Part shown: piece after piece, positions 1 through 7,495 of the stretch
How positions within the stretch are numbered: position 1 is the first letter of the stretch
How the letters are laid out: each line of letters starts with the position of its first letter
NCBI GenBank assembly: GCA_027443745.1
Contig: DAIAZB010000686.1
Span: forward strand, 1 to 14,311
Direction: 5' to 3'
Length of the DNA stretch: 14,311 nucleotides
Origin: Thiomonas sp.
Lineage (GTDB): Bacteria; Pseudomonadota; Gammaproteobacteria; Burkholderiales; Burkholderiaceae
Notes under the pieces: model-generated
The model's input: only the letters and a program-made list of their open reading frames with translations
What the model was told of the DNA's origin: nothing
The model's database searches: none
Made by a program: the position numbers and the translations under genes

Positions 1-18
1 CGGCAGCCTGTGTGGGCA

Positions 19-52
19 AGCCGGCGTCGGAGTCATCCGTCGCCGGCTTTTT
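19..52 (+). terminator. Rho-independent terminator of a gene left of the window
   Basis: A 9-bp perfect inverted repeat (AAGCCGGCG, then CGCCGGCTT) encloses a 13-nt loop and runs directly into a T-run (TTTTT). This is the standard intrinsic terminator layout for plus-strand transcription. No coding sequence is recognisable in bases 1-18, so it most likely ends a gene or operon lying left of the window and insulates the catabolic operon downstream. Confidence 0.75.
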
Positions 53-380
53 CGTCAGATGGGCACAGTTGGGAAGCGCTCGCCCATGGCTGAGAATGAT
101 CTCGACGCGTCGGCCTCGCCCTCATGCAACGTGGTCCGGTAACACCATCATCACGCTGGAGCCATGACGCAGTTACCGACGTTCAGTCCCGCGATGTGTG
201 AGCGCGCCGTGACCGGCGCAGGGCGATACACGAGCAGCAGGGGGATCACGGGGAAGCAAGCGCGACGGGATGGCCAGCGCAGAGGCACGAGAGGGGGCCA
301 TGGCCTCATGGGCTGCAGCAGAAATCCATCGTGTCACGCCGCTTGCCGGGCGTTGCCCGGTGTTGTCGCCGGCGGCCATC

Positions 381-408
381 TCATGCATGAAGTCATGCAA
401 AGCATGCA
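381..408. promoter_or_regulatory. Palindrome cluster, candidate LysR-type operator
   Basis: Several overlapping symmetric elements occur in 28 bp. TCATGCATGA (381-390) is a perfect 10-bp palindrome. TGCATGA-AG-TCATGCA (384-399) is a perfect 7-2-7 inverted repeat. TGCAAAGCATGCA (396-408) has arms TGCA/TGCA and fits the T-N11-A rule for LysR-family sites. The cluster ends just upstream of a weak promoter, where an activator would sit. The link to the LysR gene at 6175-7128 is inference; a different regulator family could equally use the 7-2-7 repeat. Confidence 0.45.
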
Positions 409-409
409 A

Positions 410-438
410 TTCTCCTCGGGGCCATCGCTCAACATAAT
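410..438 (+). promoter_or_regulatory. Possible promoter of the catabolic operon
   Basis: CATAAT at 433-438 matches five of six bases of the sigma-70 -10 box. Seventeen bases upstream is only TTCTCC (410-415), a poor -35 box. A poor -35 next to an upstream palindrome cluster is typical of activator-dependent catabolic promoters. Transcription would begin near 445, leaving an untranslated leader of roughly 90 nt before the permease. No experiment supports it. Confidence 0.3.
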
Positions 439-524
439 GGCAGCGCTCGAGTCCGGTGCACATGCCGGATGGAGCCGATCCGCCCAGGCGTGGATGCGGA
501 GCCAGTCAACCCAACAATGCGATC

Positions 525-529
525 AGGAG
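525..529 (+). promoter_or_regulatory. Ribosome-binding site of the permease gene
   Basis: AGGAG lies 4 nt before the ATG at 534 and is the only good Shine-Dalgarno sequence near any in-frame start. It decides the start in favour of 534 over the upstream ATG at 456. Confidence 0.7.
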
Positions 530-533
530 ACCC

Positions 534-1910
534 ATGTCAAATTCCAGCATCAGTGAGCGGATGGATCGGTTGCCGATCACGCGACCACACAGGATCGCCA
601 TCCTGGCCCTTGCGTTTGCGTACTTCTTCGAGTTCGCCGATCTCAACACCTTCGCCTTTGCCGCCCCCGGGGTCATGAAGGACTGGCATATCGCGGTCAG
701 TGCGGTGGCCTTCATCACCTCCGCGAGCTTCGGCGGCATGTTCCTCGGTGCCGTCACGGCCGGCTGGCTGGCCGACGCCATCGGGCGCAAGCGCGCGCTG
801 ATCTTGACCGTGCTGTGCTACGCGCTGTTCTCGCTGCTCAACGCGGTGTCGTGGAACGTGCTGTCGCTGGCGGCCTTCCGGTTCCTCACCGGCGTGGGCT
901 TGTCGGGCATGACGGTGACGGCCAACACCTACGTCAGCGAGTTCTTCCCCGCGAACGTGCGCGGCAAGACCATGGGACGCATCATGACGGTGGGTCTCGT
1001 GGGCATCCCGGCCACGGCCTGGTTCGCCAGGGCCTTCGTGCCCATGGCGTCGTGGGGCTGGCGCGCCGTATTCGTCTGGGGCAGCCTGGGATTGTTCGCG
1101 CTGCTGTTCATCGCGCGCATGAAGGAATCCCCGCGCTGGCTGCTGCGCCGCAACCGTGAAGCGCAGGCGCTCGCCATCGTGGAGGAACTCGAAGCCCTTG
1201 CGGCCGCGCGCCCGGTGCCCGCGATCCCGGCGGCCGCGCATGTCCATCACGAGCCGATCGACTATGGCCGCAGGGTTCCGCTGGCGCGGCTGTTCGAGCC
1301 AGCGGAGCGCAAGCGCACCTTCATCCTGTTGCTGGTGTGGGTGTTCCAGACTCTCGGCTTCTATGGTTTCGTCGCCTGGGTTCCGACCCTGCTGGTCAAG
1401 CACGGCTTCTCGGTCGTGCATTCGCTGACCTTTGCCAGCGTGATCGCCGTGTGCAATCCGTTGGGCGCCATTCTCGCGTCGTACCTGGTGGAGCGTTTCG
1501 AGCGCCGCTGGTTCATCACCGTCGACGGCATCCTGATCGCGGCGTTCGGGCTGGGCTTCGGACTGTCCTTCCAGCCGGAGGCGATCCTGGTGTTCGGAGG
1601 ACTGGTGATGCTCAGCATCCAGGCCATGGCGGTCGGCCTGTACACCTACACGCCGGAGATGTTCCCGACCGATGTACGCTCTACCGGCATGGGGCTGACC
1701 TACGGCGTGGGCCGACTGGCCAACGTGCTGGGCCCCTTCGTGGTCAGCACGCTGCTCGAAGCCTATGGATACGGCAGCGTGTTCATCTACATCGCCGCGT
1801 GCTGGCTGGTGGTGTCCGCGGTGGTCGGCTTGTTCGGCACGTCCACGACCGGCCGATCCCTCGAAGCCCTGCATGCAGCCGATTCGGCCCGACAGGGAGC
1901 CCTGCGATGA
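534..1910 (+). CDS. MFS permease, probable carboxylate uptake
   Basis: This is a 458-residue inner-membrane transporter of the major facilitator superfamily with about 12 hydrophobic segments. The loop between helices 2 and 3 carries motif A (GWLADAIGRKR, residues 77-87). The helix 6 boundary has KESPRWL (from 197), and YTPEMFPTDVR (372-382) recalls the sugar-porter/NiaP-like and aromatic-acid symporter branch. The start at 534 was chosen over the in-frame 456 because AGGAG lies 5 bp upstream at 525-529 and the protein then begins at normal family length. It is the first gene of the operon and overlaps the next by ATGA. By context it imports the compound degraded by the four enzymes that follow, probably a small organic acid. 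The substrate cannot be read from the sequence. Confidence 0.88.
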   Translation: MSNSSISERMDRLPITRPHRIAILALAFAYFFEFADLNTFAFAAPGVMKDWHIAVSAVAFITSASFGGMFLGAVTAGWLADAIGRKRALILTVLCYALFSLLNAVSWNVLSLAAFRFLTGVGLSGMTVTANTYVSEFFPANVRGKTMGRIMTVGLVGIPATAWFARAFVPMASWGWRAVFVWGSLGLFALLFIARMKESPRWLLRRNREAQALAIVEELEALAAARPVPAIPAAAHVHHEPIDYGRRVPLARLFEPAERKRTFILLLVWVFQTLGFYGFVAWVPTLLVKHGFSVVHSLTFASVIAVCNPLGAILASYLVERFERRWFITVDGILIAAFGLGFGLSFQPEAILVFGGLVMLSIQAMAVGLYTYTPEMFPTDVRSTGMGLTYGVGRLANVLGPFVVSTLLEAYGYGSVFIYIAACWLVVSAVVGLFGTSTTGRSLEALHAADSARQGALR

Positions 1911-2752
1911 ACGACACGAGCGACTGGATCGGCCGCCGTGAGACACGCGACGACGCGGTGACCGCCGCACCCGTGCGCGGCCTGAACGCCACGCTGGATC
2001 GCGAGCCAGCGGAGGTTCGCCCCGGCATGGTGCTGCCGCCGTTGTGGCACTGGCTGTATTTCCTGCCGAGCGAGCGCCAGAGCGACATCGGCACCGACGG
2101 CCACGCCAGGCGTGGCGGCTTCCTGCCGCCGATCCCGTTGCCGCGTCGCATGTGGGCAGGAAGCGAATTCGAATTTCGCGCGCCGCTGCGCGTGGGCGAC
2201 GCGATGAGCCGCACCAGCACCATCGTCGACGTGAGCCACAAGCAGGGGCGCACCGGGCCCCTGGCCTTCGTCAAGGTGCGGCACGAGATTCGCCGCAACG
2301 GCGCGGCCGATCCCGCCATCGTCGAGGTCCACGACATCGTCTACCGTCAGGCGCGGCAACCGGGCGACGTGGACCCGCCGCCGGTGGCCGCCCCAGCGGC
2401 CGCGTGGAAGCGGCAGATCGTGCCCGACGACGTGCTGCTGTTCCGCTACTCGGCCCTGACCTTCAACGGCCATCGCATCCATTACGACCGCAAGTACGTC
2501 ACCGAAGTTGAGGGCTACCCCGGCCTGATCGTGCACGGCCCGCTGATCGCCACGCTGCTGCTCGACTTGTTGCGCCGCCAGTTGCCCGATGCCGATGTCG
2601 CGGCCTTCAGCTTTCGCGCGCACCGCCCGACCTTCGACCTGCATCCCTTCGCCGTCTGCGGCGCGCCGCAGGGCGACTCCCGCACGGTGCGGTTATGGGG
2701 CGAAGACCACGAGGGCTGGTTGACCATGGATGCCGTCGCCACCCTGCGATGA
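1907..2752 (+). CDS. MaoC/HTD2-type mesaconyl- or itaconyl-CoA hydratase
   Basis: This 281-residue double-hotdog acyl-CoA hydratase resembles the family of mesaconyl-C4-CoA hydratase (3-hydroxypropionate bicycle) and itaconyl-CoA hydratase (Ich). The N-terminal half (about 1-140) contains WIGRRE and LNATLD, typical of that branch. The C-terminal hotdog has the diagnostic block FNGHRIHYD (N187, H189, H192, D194), followed by GLIVHGPL with H210. By family knowledge it adds water to an enoyl-CoA made by the neighbouring CoA-transferase, giving a citramalyl- or malyl-type CoA ester in the cytoplasm. The ATG overlaps the permease stop (ATGA), indicating translational coupling. Exact substrate and stereochemistry are inferred from neighbours; a generic enoyl-CoA hydratase role remains possible. 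Confidence 0.85.
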   Translation: MNDTSDWIGRRETRDDAVTAAPVRGLNATLDREPAEVRPGMVLPPLWHWLYFLPSERQSDIGTDGHARRGGFLPPIPLPRRMWAGSEFEFRAPLRVGDAMSRTSTIVDVSHKQGRTGPLAFVKVRHEIRRNGAADPAIVEVHDIVYRQARQPGDVDPPPVAAPAAAWKRQIVPDDVLLFRYSALTFNGHRIHYDRKYVTEVEGYPGLIVHGPLIATLLLDLLRRQLPDADVAAFSFRAHRPTFDLHPFAVCGAPQGDSRTVRLWGEDHEGWLTMDAVATLR

Positions 2753-2777
2753 GCCCGCAACGCCAAACACACTGCTC

Positions 2778-3962
2778 ATGCAAGCTCTGCAAGGACTCAC
2801 GGTCGTCACCCTCGAGCACGCGATCGCCGCGCCACTCGCCACACGCCATCTCGCCGATCTCGGGGCGCGGGTCATCAAGATCGAGCGCCCGGGCGTGGGC
2901 GATTTCGCGCGCGGCTATGACGCCCGTGTGCGGGGCCTGGCGTCGCATTTCGTCTGGGCCAACCGCAGCAAGGAGAGCCTGACGCTGGACGTCAAACACC
3001 CGGCGGCCCGGCAGATCCTCCAGCGCCTGGTGCTCGAAAAGGCCGACGTCGTCGTGCAGAACCTGGCGCCCGGGGCCAGCGCGCGCCTGGGGCTGGATCA
3101 CGCGACCCTGGCGCAGCACAAGCCCTCGATCATCGTGTGCGACATCTCCGGATACGGCGCGGACGGCCCCTACCGCGACCGCAAGGCCTACGACCTGCTG
3201 ATCCAGAGCGAGGCGGGCTTCGTCTCCGTGACGGGCACGCCCGAGGAGCCGTGCAAGGCGGGGCCGTCGATCGCCGACATCTCCGCCGGCATGTATGCCT
3301 ATGCGAGCATCCTTGCGGCCCTGCTGGAGCGCGCGCGCAGCGGTGTCGGCCGGCGCCTGGACATCTCCATGCTGGAATCGCTCACCGAGTGGATGTCCTA
3401 CCCGCTGTACTACGCCTTCGATGGCGCAGCTCCGCCGCCGCGTACCGGAGCCGCGCATGCCACCATCTATCCCTACGGTCCCTTCCCTACCGGCGCGGAC
3501 GGCGCCAGCGTGATGCTGGGACTGCAGAACGAGCGCGAATGGGCGAGTTTCTGCGACAAGGTGCTGTTGCAGCCCGCGCTGGCGTCGGATTCGCGCTTCA
3601 GCGGCAACGCCGGGCGCGTGGCCTCGCGCGAGGCCTTGCGCGAGATCATCGTCGAGGCCTTTCGCACACTGAGCGCGCCCCAGGTGGTGCAGCGGCTGCA
3701 GGATGCGCAGATCGCGAACGCCCGCGTGAACACCATGAAGGAAGTCTGGGAGCACCCGCAGCTCCGGGCACGGGGACGCTGGCGCGAGATCGGTTCCCCC
3801 GTGGGCTCCCTGCCGGCACTGCTGCCTCCGGGGAACTGGGACGACGGCGACCCCCGCATGGATCCGGTGCCTGCGCTGGGCGAGCATACCGACGCCATCC
3901 TGCGCGAACTGGGCCTGGACGGCGAGGCCATCGAGGCGCTGCGCGCGGCGAATGCGGTATGA
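2778..3962 (+). CDS. Class III (CaiB/BaiF/Frc-type) CoA-transferase
   Basis: This is a 394-residue family III CoA-transferase, the usual length. The N-terminus LQGLTVVTLEHAIAAPLATR is the standard opening of the family, and the putative nucleophilic aspartate is D167 in IADISAGM, close to D169 of formyl-CoA transferase. Such enzymes move CoA from succinyl-CoA or another donor onto a carboxylic acid. Here the likely acceptor is an unsaturated dicarboxylate such as mesaconate or itaconate, feeding the preceding hydratase and following lyase. I chose the ATG at 2778 because it matches the family start. An in-frame ATG at 2730 would overlap the hydratase gene and add 16 residues; neither start has a strong ribosome-binding site. 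The gene overlaps the next by ATGA. Acceptor and donor are inferred. Confidence 0.87.
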   Translation: MQALQGLTVVTLEHAIAAPLATRHLADLGARVIKIERPGVGDFARGYDARVRGLASHFVWANRSKESLTLDVKHPAARQILQRLVLEKADVVVQNLAPGASARLGLDHATLAQHKPSIIVCDISGYGADGPYRDRKAYDLLIQSEAGFVSVTGTPEEPCKAGPSIADISAGMYAYASILAALLERARSGVGRRLDISMLESLTEWMSYPLYYAFDGAAPPPRTGAAHATIYPYGPFPTGADGASVMLGLQNEREWASFCDKVLLQPALASDSRFSGNAGRVASREALREIIVEAFRTLSAPQVVQRLQDAQIANARVNTMKEVWEHPQLRARGRWREIGSPVGSLPALLPPGNWDDGDPRMDPVPALGEHTDAILRELGLDGEAIEALRAANAV

Positions 3963-4780
3963 GCCAACAGGCGCGCAGCTATCTGTTCGTGCCGGGCAAC
4001 CGGCCCGAGCGCTTCGACAAGGCCACAGCCAGCGCCGCCGATAGGGTGGTGATCGACCTGGAGGACGCGGTCGATGCGTCCGCGAAGGGCGAGGCCCGCG
4101 ACCATGTCGGGCAATGGGTTGCGCGGCGCGACACGCAGGCGCTGGAGCGCGTCGCGCTGCGCATCAACGACGCGGGGTCGCCGTGCTTTGCCGACGACCT
4201 GCGCCTGCTCCGCGACACGCGCATTCGGCAGGTCATGCTGCCCAAGACGGAGCATGCCGAGCATGTGGCGCAAGTCCTCCAGGCGGTTCCCGACGCGCTC
4301 GTGCTGCCCTTGCTGGAAAGCGCGCGTGGGCTCGAAGCCTGCCGCGGCATCGCCGCCGCGCCCGGCGTGCTCAGGCTGGTCTTCGGCACGCTGGACTTCG
4401 CCCTCGACCTCGACCTGGACATCGACGACGACCTGCAGCCCCTGGCGGAGGCGGCCGCGCACATCGTGCTCGCTTCGCGCCTGGCCGGACTGGCGGCGCC
4501 CGTCTCCGGCGTGACGCCGCAGCTTCACGACGAGGCCCGCCTGTTGTCGGATTGGTCGTGGTTCCGGCGCAGGGGCTTCGGGGCCAAGTTGTGCATCCAT
4601 CCGCGCCAGGTCGATCCGGTGCACGCGGCGCTTGCTCCGGATGTCGCGGCGCTGGACTGGGCGCGCCGGGTCGTGGCCGCCGACGCGGCCGGCTCGGGGG
4701 CCGCCAGCGTCGATGGACGCATGGTGGACCGTCCCGTCGTGCTTCAGGCTCTGCGCATCTTGCGCCGAGCCGGGCTTTGA
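3959..4780 (+). CDS. CitE-type CoA-ester lyase (citramalyl-/malyl-CoA lyase-like)
   Basis: This 273-residue HpcH/HpaI (CitE-like) TIM-barrel lyase shows all family blocks in order: SYLFVPGNRPERF (7-19), VIDLEDAV (31-38), LRIND with R68, LPKTE (94-98), LPLLESARG with the presumed Mg ligand E120, FGTLDF with presumed Mg ligand D146, and GAKLCIHPRQV (208-218). Family enzymes cleave beta-hydroxyacyl-CoA esters by a retro-Claisen reaction, for example citramalyl-CoA to acetyl-CoA and pyruvate, or malyl-CoA to acetyl-CoA and glyoxylate. Next to a MaoC hydratase and a class III CoA-transferase, a citramalyl-CoA lyase role is most likely. It lacks the ACP-bound citrate lyase partners (CitD/CitF), so citrate fermentation is ruled out locally. 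The ATG overlaps the transferase stop (ATGA). Confidence 0.86.
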   Translation: MSQQARSYLFVPGNRPERFDKATASAADRVVIDLEDAVDASAKGEARDHVGQWVARRDTQALERVALRINDAGSPCFADDLRLLRDTRIRQVMLPKTEHAEHVAQVLQAVPDALVLPLLESARGLEACRGIAAAPGVLRLVFGTLDFALDLDLDIDDDLQPLAEAAAHIVLASRLAGLAAPVSGVTPQLHDEARLLSDWSWFRRRGFGAKLCIHPRQVDPVHAALAPDVAALDWARRVVAADAAGSGAASVDGRMVDRPVVLQALRILRRAGL

Positions 4781-4808
4781 TCTCCTTCCTCCTTTCGAAC
4801 TTCGCACC

Positions 4809-6155
4809 ATGGCTTCTTCCATCATCGATTCCACCATCTTCCAGGGCATTTTCAGCAGCGACGAGATGCGCCAGGTGTGGTCCGACGAGAACCGCACCCA
4901 GAAGTACCTGGACATCGAGCGCGCGCTCGCCGTCGTGCAGGCGCGCCTGGGGCTGATTCCCCAGCAGGCCGCCGACGAGATCGCGCGCCACTGCAGGGTC
5001 GAGCAGATCGACATGGCCCGGCTGCGCGAGCAGACCGAGCGCATCGGCTATCCGGTGCTGGGCGTGGTCTCCCAGCTCAACGCCTTGTGCCGCGACAAGC
5101 TCGGCGAGTACTGCCACTGGGGCGCCACCACCCAGGACATCACGGATACCGCGACGGTGCTGCAGATTCGTGAGGCCCTGGCGATCGTCGAGCGCGAACT
5201 GGCCGGCATCTCGGCCGCCATGGCCCGGCTGGCCCGCCAGTACCGGGAGACGCCGATGATCGGGCGCAGCAACCTGCAGCAGGCGATTCCGGTGACCTTC
5301 GGCTACAAGATGGCCGGCCTGCTCTCGGCCGTCGAGCGCCACCGCGAACGCCTGGCGCAGCTCAGGGAGCGGGTGCTAGTGGGCGAGTTCGCCGGCGCCG
5401 CCGGCACCCTGGCCTCGCTCGAGCGCGGAGCCCTGGAGACGCAGGCCGGGCTGTGCGCGGAACTCGGGCTCAAGCAGCCGCTGATCGCCTGGCACACCAT
5501 TCGCGACAACATCGCCGAGGTCGGCGCCTTCCTCGGTCTGGTGGGCGGAACGCTCGGCAAGCTCAGCATGGACGTCAAGCTGATGATGCAGACCGAGGTG
5601 GGAGAGGTCTACGAGCCCTATCACCATGGGCGCGGCTCCTCGTCGACCATGCCGCAAAAGCGCAACCCCATCGCCAGCTGCTACATCCACGCCGCGATCA
5701 GCGTGGTGCGCCAGCATGCCGCCTCGCTGATGGACGCCATGGTCGCGGATCACGAACGTTCCACCGGCCCGTGGGAAATCGAATGGATCGTGTTGCCCGA
5801 GGCCTTCTGCCTCATGGCGGGGGCCCTGCGCCAAAGCCGGCAGGTGCTGGAGGGCTTGCAGGTCGATCCCGTGGCCATGCGGCGCAACCTCGACCTCACC
5901 GACGGCCTGGTGATGAGCGAGGCCGTGATGATGGGCCTGGGCAAGCACATCGGCCGCGAGTACGCGCACGATCTGGTCTATGACCTGTGCCGGCAAGCCA
6001 TCGCCGACGGCAAGCCGCTGCTCGAACTGCTGTGCGCGCATCCCGAGATTTCCGCGCATGTCGATCGCGCCGGGGTCGAGCGCATGCTCGACCCCGCGAA
6101 CTACCTGGGCCAGTCCGCGGTGATGGTGGACCGGGTGCTCGCGACGCTTCGCTGA
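4809..6155 (+). CDS. Fumarase/aspartase-superfamily lyase, PcaB-like
   Basis: This 448-residue enzyme belongs to the fumarase/aspartase/adenylosuccinate lyase/carboxymuconate cycloisomerase superfamily. Visible blocks are HWGATTQDITDT (103-114), GRSNLQQAIPVTFG (152-165) and the flexible signature loop GSSSTMPQKRNP (276-287) with the presumed catalytic serine. The text most resembles 3-carboxy-cis,cis-muconate cycloisomerase (PcaB) and adenylosuccinate lyase-like proteins. The usual histidine of GRTHxQ is N155 and the classical GS before the loop reads SS, so it is probably not a true adenylosuccinate lyase or fumarase. The superfamily forms or consumes an unsaturated diacid by elimination or cycloisomerisation, so it may supply the acid that the CoA-transferase activates. 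It starts 28 nt after the CitE gene behind a pyrimidine-rich spacer without a Shine-Dalgarno sequence. The precise reaction is unknown. Confidence 0.82.
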   Translation: MASSIIDSTIFQGIFSSDEMRQVWSDENRTQKYLDIERALAVVQARLGLIPQQAADEIARHCRVEQIDMARLREQTERIGYPVLGVVSQLNALCRDKLGEYCHWGATTQDITDTATVLQIREALAIVERELAGISAAMARLARQYRETPMIGRSNLQQAIPVTFGYKMAGLLSAVERHRERLAQLRERVLVGEFAGAAGTLASLERGALETQAGLCAELGLKQPLIAWHTIRDNIAEVGAFLGLVGGTLGKLSMDVKLMMQTEVGEVYEPYHHGRGSSSTMPQKRNPIASCYIHAAISVVRQHAASLMDAMVADHERSTGPWEIEWIVLPEAFCLMAGALRQSRQVLEGLQVDPVAMRRNLDLTDGLVMSEAVMMGLGKHIGREYAHDLVYDLCRQAIADGKPLLELLCAHPEISAHVDRAGVERMLDPANYLGQSAVMVDRVLATLR

Positions 6156-6174
6156 GCGGCGGCCCGGGGCGCGC

Positions 6175-7128
6175 TCAACGCGCCGCGCGCGGGGCGGGCG
6201 AAGGTGTCGCCGCGGCCGACTTGCGCGCCTTCGGCGCCGGACGCCTGGCGGCGACGAAATCGTAGAGTTGCTGGGCTTCGGGCGACAACTGGCGCCCCTT
6301 GCGCTTGATCAGGCCGATCCGCCGGCTGACCTGGGGCTCCCCCAGGGGAATGCTCATGAGCAGCGGATGCTCGTACTGCGGCATGGCCAGCGACGGCACC
6401 GCGGCCACGCCGAGCCCGGCTTCGACGAGGCCGAGCAGGGTGGTGACATGCTGCGCCTCGTAGATCGGGCGCAGGCGCGTCGAGGTGCCCACCAACGCCT
6501 GGTCGAGCAGCAGGCGATTGCCAGAGGACTTCGCGGTGAGGATGAAGTCGTGGCCCTCCAGGTCGCGCCACGTCGCCTTGCGCAGCGCAGCCAGCGGATG
6601 ATCGCGGCGGCAGGCGATGACGAAACGCTCCGTCAGCAGGGGCCGGTAGTCGATCTCGGGCTCGGAGCCGCCGAGAAAATTGATCCCGAAATCGGCTTCG
6701 CCACAGGACACGGCCGTCAGTACCTCGTTGGCGCTGGCGTCGAACACGCGCACCCGCAGCTTGGGGTATTGGGTCCTGTAGCGCTGGATGACGTTGGACA
6801 GGAAGTAATAGACCGTCGAGGGCACGCAGGCGATGCACACCTCGCCCATGCGCGCCATGCCCACTCCACGCACGGTCAGCAAGGTTTCGTCGAGCCCGTC
6901 GAGCAGGCTACTGATGCTGCGCGCGAACTCGCGGCCGACGGCAGTCAGCTTGACCTCGCGCGTGGTCCGCTCGAGCAAACGGATGCCCAGGGCCTGTTCG
7001 AGCTTGTCGATGCGCCGGCTGAAGGCGGGCTGAGAGATGTGGACCGCGTCCGCGGCCTTGCGGAAATTGCCCAGTTCGGCAACCGCGCGAAACGCGATCA
7101 GATCGTGCAGTTCGAAGTTGATGGCCAT
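6175..7128 (-). CDS. LysR-type transcriptional regulator
   Basis: This is a 317-residue LysR-family regulator. The N-terminal winged helix-turn-helix spans about residues 5-65, with LIAFRAVAELGNFRKAADAV, then ISQPAFSRRIDKLEQALGIR and LLERTTR. The remainder is a periplasmic-binding-protein-like effector domain. The start at 7128 gives the family-standard opening; upstream in-frame extension to 7290 lacks homologous text. It is transcribed toward the catabolic operon and ends 19 bp from the end of the lyase gene. By context it probably activates that operon in response to the substrate or an intermediate. Its own upstream region has a CGGCATGCCG palindrome at 7148-7157 that may serve autoregulation. 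The effector cannot be inferred. Confidence 0.9.
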   Translation of the reverse strand: MAINFELHDLIAFRAVAELGNFRKAADAVHISQPAFSRRIDKLEQALGIRLLERTTREVKLTAVGREFARSISSLLDGLDETLLTVRGVGMARMGEVCIACVPSTVYYFLSNVIQRYRTQYPKLRVRVFDASANEVLTAVSCGEADFGINFLGGSEPEIDYRPLLTERFVIACRRDHPLAALRKATWRDLEGHDFILTAKSSGNRLLLDQALVGTSTRLRPIYEAQHVTTLLGLVEAGLGVAAVPSLAMPQYEHPLLMSIPLGEPQVSRRIGLIKRKGRQLSPEAQQLYDFVAARRPAPKARKSAAATPSPAPRAAR

Positions 7129-7495
7129 GGAGCATCTCGGCAAGATTCGGCATGCCGCAGCGGTCACGAACCGGGCGGTGTCGGTCTGACCCGGGCCGTG
7201 ATCATGGTAGAGCACCGCGGGAGCCATGCCACGCGAGCGGCCGGCCGCCACGCAGACGCATCCACGCCACAGGGGAGGTGGCGCGTTCAAGCTCCCCCGA
7301 CTGCCGATCGCGGCGGCAGGTCCGGTGACTGTGCGCGAACCGCGGAAGGCGCTTGATGGGCCCGCATGGCAAGCGCGCGCGGGATCAGACTGGCAAAATG
7401 CCTATGCCGGTCCATCTGCTTCGACACCAAGTTTCCTGCCTCGGATCAGTTGGCCGGGCGGATTTCGACACGTTGTTCTGCCGCACCTCGCCTCC
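7129..7495. other. Intergenic region between lysR and the GloC-like gene
   Basis: This 367-bp stretch separates two divergent genes. A 10-bp palindrome, CGGCATGCCG (7148-7157), lies about 20 bp before the regulator start and shares the GCATGC core with the operator cluster at 381-408. An in-frame plus-strand extension of the downstream gene reaches back to 7226 but translates into proline-, arginine- and alanine-rich text unlike the family, so I treat it as non-coding. It must hold both promoters, but I see no convincing -35/-10 pair. Confidence 0.5.

Larger units (their letters stand above)
53..533. other. Long non-coding leader before the catabolic operon
   Basis: About 480 bases lie between the terminator and the permease start. 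Open frames here (for example 164-556 plus, 173-463 minus) give arginine-, serine- and glycine-rich translations with no recognisable domain and no convincing ribosome-binding site, so I do not call them genes. The segment holds a small hairpin at 346-360 (CCGGGC, 3-nt loop, GCCCGG) without a T-run, the TGCA palindrome cluster at 381-408, and a weak promoter near 410-438. The rest shows nothing I recognise. It could hide a small RNA or the remnant of a gene, but nothing in the sequence proves it. Confidence 0.55.

Noticed and set aside
346..360. Hairpin CCGGGC/GCCCGG as a terminator
   Set aside because: No T-run follows on either strand and no gene ends just before it, so a terminator function is not supported.
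164..556. 130-codon plus-strand frame in the leader
   Set aside because: It overlaps the permease start, has no recognisable motif, contains many rare-composition stretches, and has no convincing ribosome-binding site.
537..1970. Long minus-strand open frame (477 codons) opposite the permease gene
   Set aside because: The translation is rich in R, H, Q, E and G with no domain, the typical antisense shadow of a high-GC gene; the plus strand carries a clear MFS protein.
2607..5342. Several long minus-strand frames opposite the CoA-transferase, CitE and lyase genes
   Set aside because: They are out-of-frame mirrors of recognisable enzymes, low in hydrophobic structure, with no family motifs or ribosome-binding sites.
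6268..7356. 362-codon plus-strand frame opposite lysR
   Set aside because: It is antisense to a clear LysR protein; the translation is low-complexity (L, G, Q, R, D) without domains.
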